From NCBI GenBank assembly GCA_947034885.2, contig OX344749.2, forward strand, positions 33,165,182-33,229,181: a DNA stretch of 64,000 nucleotides, in the 5' to 3' direction. The notes beneath the pieces were generated by a model. It ran no database searches. It worked only from the letters and a program-made list of their open reading frames with translations, and was not told the DNA's origin. Below, one piece after another: positions 59,470-64,000 of the stretch. A program made the translations under genes and the position numbers. The stretch is from Thuidium tamariscinum (lineage: Eukaryota > Streptophyta > Bryopsida > Hypnales > Thuidiaceae). Position 1 is the first letter of the stretch. Each line of letters begins with the position of its first letter.

Positions 59470-60446
59470 TTAAACACAATGTTGCAATACAAATATGATA
59501 ATACTTTGAGAGTTGACTTACAAAACATTGATAATCTAGGTGTAATTAAATATTTAGATAGGAGGATTTTATACGTTTCCATGTTTAACCTCAAAAGGAC
59601 CGAACTTCATTTTTTTTGGCAATACAATGATTTTAGGGAACTCACTATAGATGGAGTTTTGTTTTTTCCTTTGAAATTTTCTCACAATGTGTTCCCAAAG
59701 AGTAGCTTTAAGACCCAATAGTTTTCATAACTTTTGACTATATGGTTAAAAAATTATTGCATCACATGCAGGTTTCATTTCATGGCAAGTAACCCGGGCA
59801 ACCCAACAAATTTCTTTAATAATCATTAAATTTTTAAAAAATTTAAATTGATTATTTGGATTTATATATACATGGAAGCTTTGGATAATTCCATTATGAT
59901 TGATGAGATGAAAGTTAGGAGGTGTTTAAATTTGCAAGTAGGTATAGAGTCTCTGATAATCATATTGGGTATCACATGAATATTGAAGAACAAAAATTGG
60001 CAAAATGATTTAAAGAATGATTTTTTTAAATTTAAAAAAATAATGAAAAATGAAAAAAAGAAAAGAAAAAATGAATGAGAGTTCCATATGTGGTTCTAAT
60101 ACAGAAAATCACATAGGGACATGAGTTCACCTTGAAGAGCTCTGACATCTATATTTTGGATGATTAACATAGGCCTTCAAGGCACTATTTCATCCAATTA
60201 ACTTCTAATTTATCAAATGTAACACTTGAATCTAGAGAAGACAACCTTCCTTAATGACCAAATTCATTAAATTTTGGTAAATGATATATCTATACAAAAC
60301 TATAAGCAAAAAATGTGCAAAAATTCAAAAAAGGATTGAGATGTTTCAGGGTTAAAGTCTACCAGCATAAAATGGGCATGTTTCTAATTTTGTCATCATG
60401 TATTGAGTGCATACATTCCAACTCCAAAATGTGTGTTGCTAGTATA
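59470..60446. other. AT-rich intergenic DNA, nothing recognised
   Basis: No gene or element boundary supported. Confidence 0.4.
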
Positions 60447-61051
60447 GGAGAGGGCTCATAAACCGCTCAGGCTTTTGCACCTATCCACTAGGAGGCTCTG
60501 AAATGGATCATTTACTGTGAGAAAATGAATTGTGGATTACATTGAAGCATGCTAAGACTTTATTTTCACTAATTCAATGGATGGTTTCAGAGTCCCATTG
60601 GGTTCATTTTCAACTATGCGGATAGGTGTCTCTTGATTATATTCAAAATAAGGATTGATTGTTGAACTACCTTCTTTCAAGTGATAAATAAATCTGAAAG
60701 AATGATTTATTCAACCATCCATTTCAGTTTTTGAAAGGGACACATTTAGAAACAAATTATATCACTTTTGACATGTTGCACTGCTAGTTTTTGAACCAAG
60801 CCAGATTTTTTTTCAAACTGTGCATGTATGGGTTTGCAAGGCCTACTGATCACCACTATGGGCCCTATGCCAGACTATGTTTGAAAATTCATAACTAATT
60901 CAATAATGCTTCAAAAATTATGAAACAACTTGTGTTAGAATCCTCATCTATTTCTCCTTGACTAAAAAATGAGTTAAAAATATTCCAGTCTAAGGAAATA
61001 TGTGAAAAGGGGAAACCAACCCTTAGATGGGCGGTTTCTGAACCTCTTACC
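60447..61051. mobile_element. TIR element (about 605 bp), relative of the GGTCC family
   Basis: The left end GGAGAGGGCTCATAAACCGC and right end GGGCGGTTTCTGAACCTCTT are inverted repeats of about 22 bp. The interior shares AACAACTTGTGTTAGA with the GGTCCTAAAATGGA family. It is non-coding. Confidence 0.6.
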
Positions 61052-61365
61052 TTACATGACTGACAGTGGAACTCAAATTCTCAAAACATGGCATTTTCTA
61101 CTGGCTGACCCGTTATTTCTGTACCAGAGCAATGGCAGAATGGATCTGCAAGGCCCCCTTGTAAGTTAACTTTTTGCACCCAGTTTGAACTTTGAACAAA
61201 CATTCTGTTCATCTTTATCTCATATGCGCTGATACCCAAATCCATTTCAAATTCTTGTTTGAGTTCGTCCTTCCCAAGAAAATGAACTCAGGTACAGTTA
61301 GAACTGCTCTGTTTTTGAATGCTGCCCTGCATCTTGGGATGCTAAAGCAATCAGACTGGCCCAAC
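61052..61365. other. Intergenic DNA, nothing recognised
   Basis: Moderate GC; no frame I would support. Confidence 0.35.
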
Positions 61366-61639
61366 CAGTCCTTTTCTTTTAGTTTTTGAGAAAGTGCCAA
61401 GATGGCGACCACTTAAAATTTGGTGAAGCATTGTATATCTCCATCCATCCATCTTTTTGACCAAAAAACACTTTTCAATCATATCCATGTACTTTTTCAT
61501 CCAAATTTGGCGATTTCATCTATGTTTTGAATAAAAATGAAGAATTTATGGCGACAAAAGATTGCTTTTATCTAGCAAAAAGTAGACATTATTTTGGAAT
61601 GGTGCAATCTGGGACCATATCGCCTAAAACAAAGGGTTG
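61366..61639 (+). mobile_element. hAT-type miniature element, type 1 (young)
   Basis: 274 bp, ends CAGTCCTTTTCTTTTAG and AAAACAAAGGGTTG. Perfect 8-bp duplication GGCCCAAC (61358-61365 and 61640-61647). It contains GAGAAAGTGCCAAGATGGCG. Confidence 0.93.
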
Positions 61640-62845
61640 GGCCCAACAGTGTACAGTACCTTCAGTTACTATTTGTATAAAGCTCATGTTCCATTTGTCT
61701 TTGCAAGACATTAAATTGGTCCTACAAAGTGGCTGTAGAGGGATAAAACGTGGCTCCAACGGGGTGAAACTCATTTTACTAGAGGTTGATAGAGGTTTGG
61801 GGTTTATGTTTTTGTTGGGTTTTTTGGTTGTGTTTACTACCTGCAAGCTAATTCATGGTCTTTGATGCCTACAATGAACTCAGAATTTGAAAAAATAAAA
61901 TTATGCAAAAAAATACCCCTATGGTAAACTTAGGGACTTTGTGGGACCGATTTAATGTCGCACTTTGTCTTCCAGTATATGATGGATTTCAAAATTATGG
62001 GTGTGCAAAAATGTGCAATTTAATTGTGTGCACTAAATAGTGAAATTAGGTTGCCCCTCACTAATTTCTTGACATTCCACACTATATAAAACTTTTGTAT
62101 TACTACACAAAAATGCACTATTTTTGAATTAGTTTTTTTTATAGTTGGAATTTGTGAACCTCTATGTGGACAAATGGAAGTATTTGGAAAAATATATTTG
62201 TTTTGTTTTGTTTGAAAGAACAATGACCATTATGGACAAGAGCAACAATATGATCTCTACTGAAAGGCTTTGTCGTATGGATTAGTTGAGTAAGCAAAAA
62301 TACATGAGTCTTCCATCAAGACGTATGGACTCATCAAAGCACAAAATATTGATAAGGTAGACAAATCCAATACCAACTATTGACCTAATACCTTTCACAT
62401 GTAGGACCATTGTTGATTCAAGAATGAGAATCCATGATTATAGTAGTATATGCCTTAACAGCACAATAAGTAAATATGAAAGTAGGAAGTAATTAGTGGG
62501 AAAGTAGTTTTTGAATGATTGGAATTGGATGATGCTAGATGTTGGTTATAGGTCAAGCCTAACTTTTGCCTTTCATAAGTCATAGAAACTTCAATTCAAG
62601 AGATAAAATTACCAAATTTTGTACAATCCCCATTGTTTTTGTCAATGCACCTTTGAAAATATTTGTTTTGCTTTACTCTATCCTTTATCATGTCCAAATG
62701 TGCTTATTTATCGATTATGGGTACTTCTATTATAAGAGTGCAATACTTCTAATCAAGGCTAAAACAAATTTCCAACCAAAACTTGAATTGTATTTTTGGT
62801 CCTTTTTGAGGTTGAGATTAATAGGATTATGTCATATGTCCCAAA
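61640..62845. other. AT-rich intergenic DNA with a diverged TIR-element relic
   Basis: About 62470-62700 follows the interior of 41114-41540 (GGGAAAGTAGTTTTTGAATG, TTTTTGTCAATGCACCTTTG-like). Nothing coding is supported. Confidence 0.4.
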
Positions 62846-63416
62846 TTAGCCCCTAAAGTCTTGTTGTCTCTACAAGGGACAAAATGGATTTCAAGCAAAA
62901 TCCTATGAGCTCAATTTTGGTGAAACTTTTTGAAACTTTTTCACAAGATAGAACTCATAAGCGTTTGGGGAATATAATTTTTATTTCAATAGGTGCTTGA
63001 AAGTAAAAGTTATGCTACAATACCTTCAAAACAGGGGAGAGTGGGTAGCCAAAAAATTAATTAATTAATTTGTTTTTAATGCTTTTTTCCTTACAAATTA
63101 TTCTTTTGTTTAAATGGAAAGCTTTTATTCATTCCTTTTGGATTAGTGATGTGAAAGTTATGGAGCTTCTTGTTTTATAGGCATTTAGAATGTTGTTGTA
63201 AGAAAAAAAAATTCTTCTACTTTGAATGCTAATATCTTTCAATCTATATTGTCAAAAATCATGAAACTTTTATAACATGATCTTAGACAAATTTAGTACA
63301 AGATCCTATATTTAAGTTTTTTTAAAAGTATTTTCTTTGTTCCTTAAATGTATGCAACAAAAGTAACAACTTTGACTGTTTTTTGATGGAAAAATGCTTT
63401 CAAACTTTAGGGGGTA
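62846..63416 (-). mobile_element. TTAA-ended family copy, inverted
   Basis: Starts TTAGCCCCTAAAGTCTTG, ends near CTTTAGGGGGTAG. Landmarks AAAGTAAAAGTTATGCTAC, TAGTGATGTGAAAGTTATGG and GTACAAGATCCTAT are in reverse family order. Confidence 0.6.
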
Positions 63417-63690
63417 GCGAGCATAAGAAGTAAGAAGCAGTGGACTAATAATATTTTTGAATGATTGAAATTTGAAGAGTCTAGATTGGCATTTGCTATT
63501 GGTCAAAAGTACTTTTTGGCTCCCAAAATTCACACTAATTTCAATTTGGAGAATCAAATTCTAAAATTTTTAGAATCTCCATACTTCCTATTTTTCTACA
63601 TGGAATAAATTCCACTAACTCATACTGTGCACAATATGCTCTGAAATTGTTTAAATGATTGATTACTGGTGCCTCAATTTTACTTGAAAA
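63417..63690. repeat. Diverged copy of the 41114-41540 element
   Basis: TTTTGAATGATTGAAATTTG, TACTTTTTGGCTCCCAAAAT, a short CTTCCTATTTTTCTACATGG stretch and a closing GGTGCCTCAATTTTAC match that element in order. Confidence 0.5.
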
Positions 63691-63831
63691 GAAGTATCAT
63701 ACTTTAGAACTTGGTAGCATTTTGGTATAGAATTTTGAGCATAACATTCAACCAAAATTGTTTACATAATTGACATGATAGAGGTATGAACGAAATATTT
63801 TGTTCTTCACTTAGACCTTTTTTTTAGAGCT

Positions 63832-64000
63832 AATTCAATCCCTAAAAGACTAAGGCCTCTTTTTTTTCTAGCAAAAAACATTCAAAATTATCATTTTTAT
63901 TGTACAAAGAGTAAAAGAATTTGAAAATTATTATTTTTGGCTATACAACCATAGGATTTTACACCTAATTAGCATGAAAATGTTTGGAATAAATTAAAAA
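63832..64000 (+). mobile_element. TTAA-ended family copy, cut by the window end
   Basis: TCAATCCCTAAAAGACTAAG then TACAACCATAGGATTTTACA match the left part of 12606-13536. The right end lies outside the window. Confidence 0.55.

Overview
The window looks like nuclear DNA of a streptophyte, most likely a land plant. Three intact protein genes belong to plant-type families: a succinate/fumarate-type mitochondrial carrier, a COG2388 minimal acetyltransferase whose intron splits it between PSCTYIS and DTFIPRHPEW, and a BTB-NPH3 protein. A plant-type tRNA-His(GUG) gene is also present. I cannot name the species. Gene density is very low: the genes and a glycosyltransferase-like pseudogene lie in four GC-richer islands (about 1.2-6.0, 13.8-16.4, 19.6-20.3 and 22.1-27.3 kb). 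Almost all the rest is AT-rich and made of non-autonomous DNA transposons.

Layout. 0-1 kb: two repeat fragments. 1.2-6 kb: carrier gene (+), tRNA-His (-), acetyltransferase (-). 6-13.8 kb: transposons, including a CACTA element and a self-nested TTAA-ended element. 13.8-16.4 kb: decayed glycosyltransferase-like gene and a tandem array that repeats its 3' end. 16.8-17.6 kb: two small tandem arrays. 19.3-21.9 kb: three hAT-type miniature elements around a GC-rich non-coding island. 22.1-27.3 kb: NPH3 gene (-) with its GC-rich upstream region. 27.3-64 kb: no intact gene, only layered transposons, two or three short coding-like relics and several large palindromes.

The main result of reading both strands is the transposon landscape. 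At least eleven ~140-330 bp hAT-type miniature elements carry CAG...CTG ends. Ten have 8-bp target duplications that I could read; four of these are perfect and one has a one-base indel. A 1.4-kb foldback element with TA duplications has arms built of 177-bp repeats, three in one arm and four in the other. It lies inside a 3.5-kb palindromic composite that contains two more insertions. A three-hairpin palindrome lies near 56.5-56.95 kb and a CACTA-type hairpin at 48.4 kb. I recognised no LTR retrotransposon, virus-like element, rRNA or CRISPR. The three genes do not form a pathway; their proximity looks incidental.
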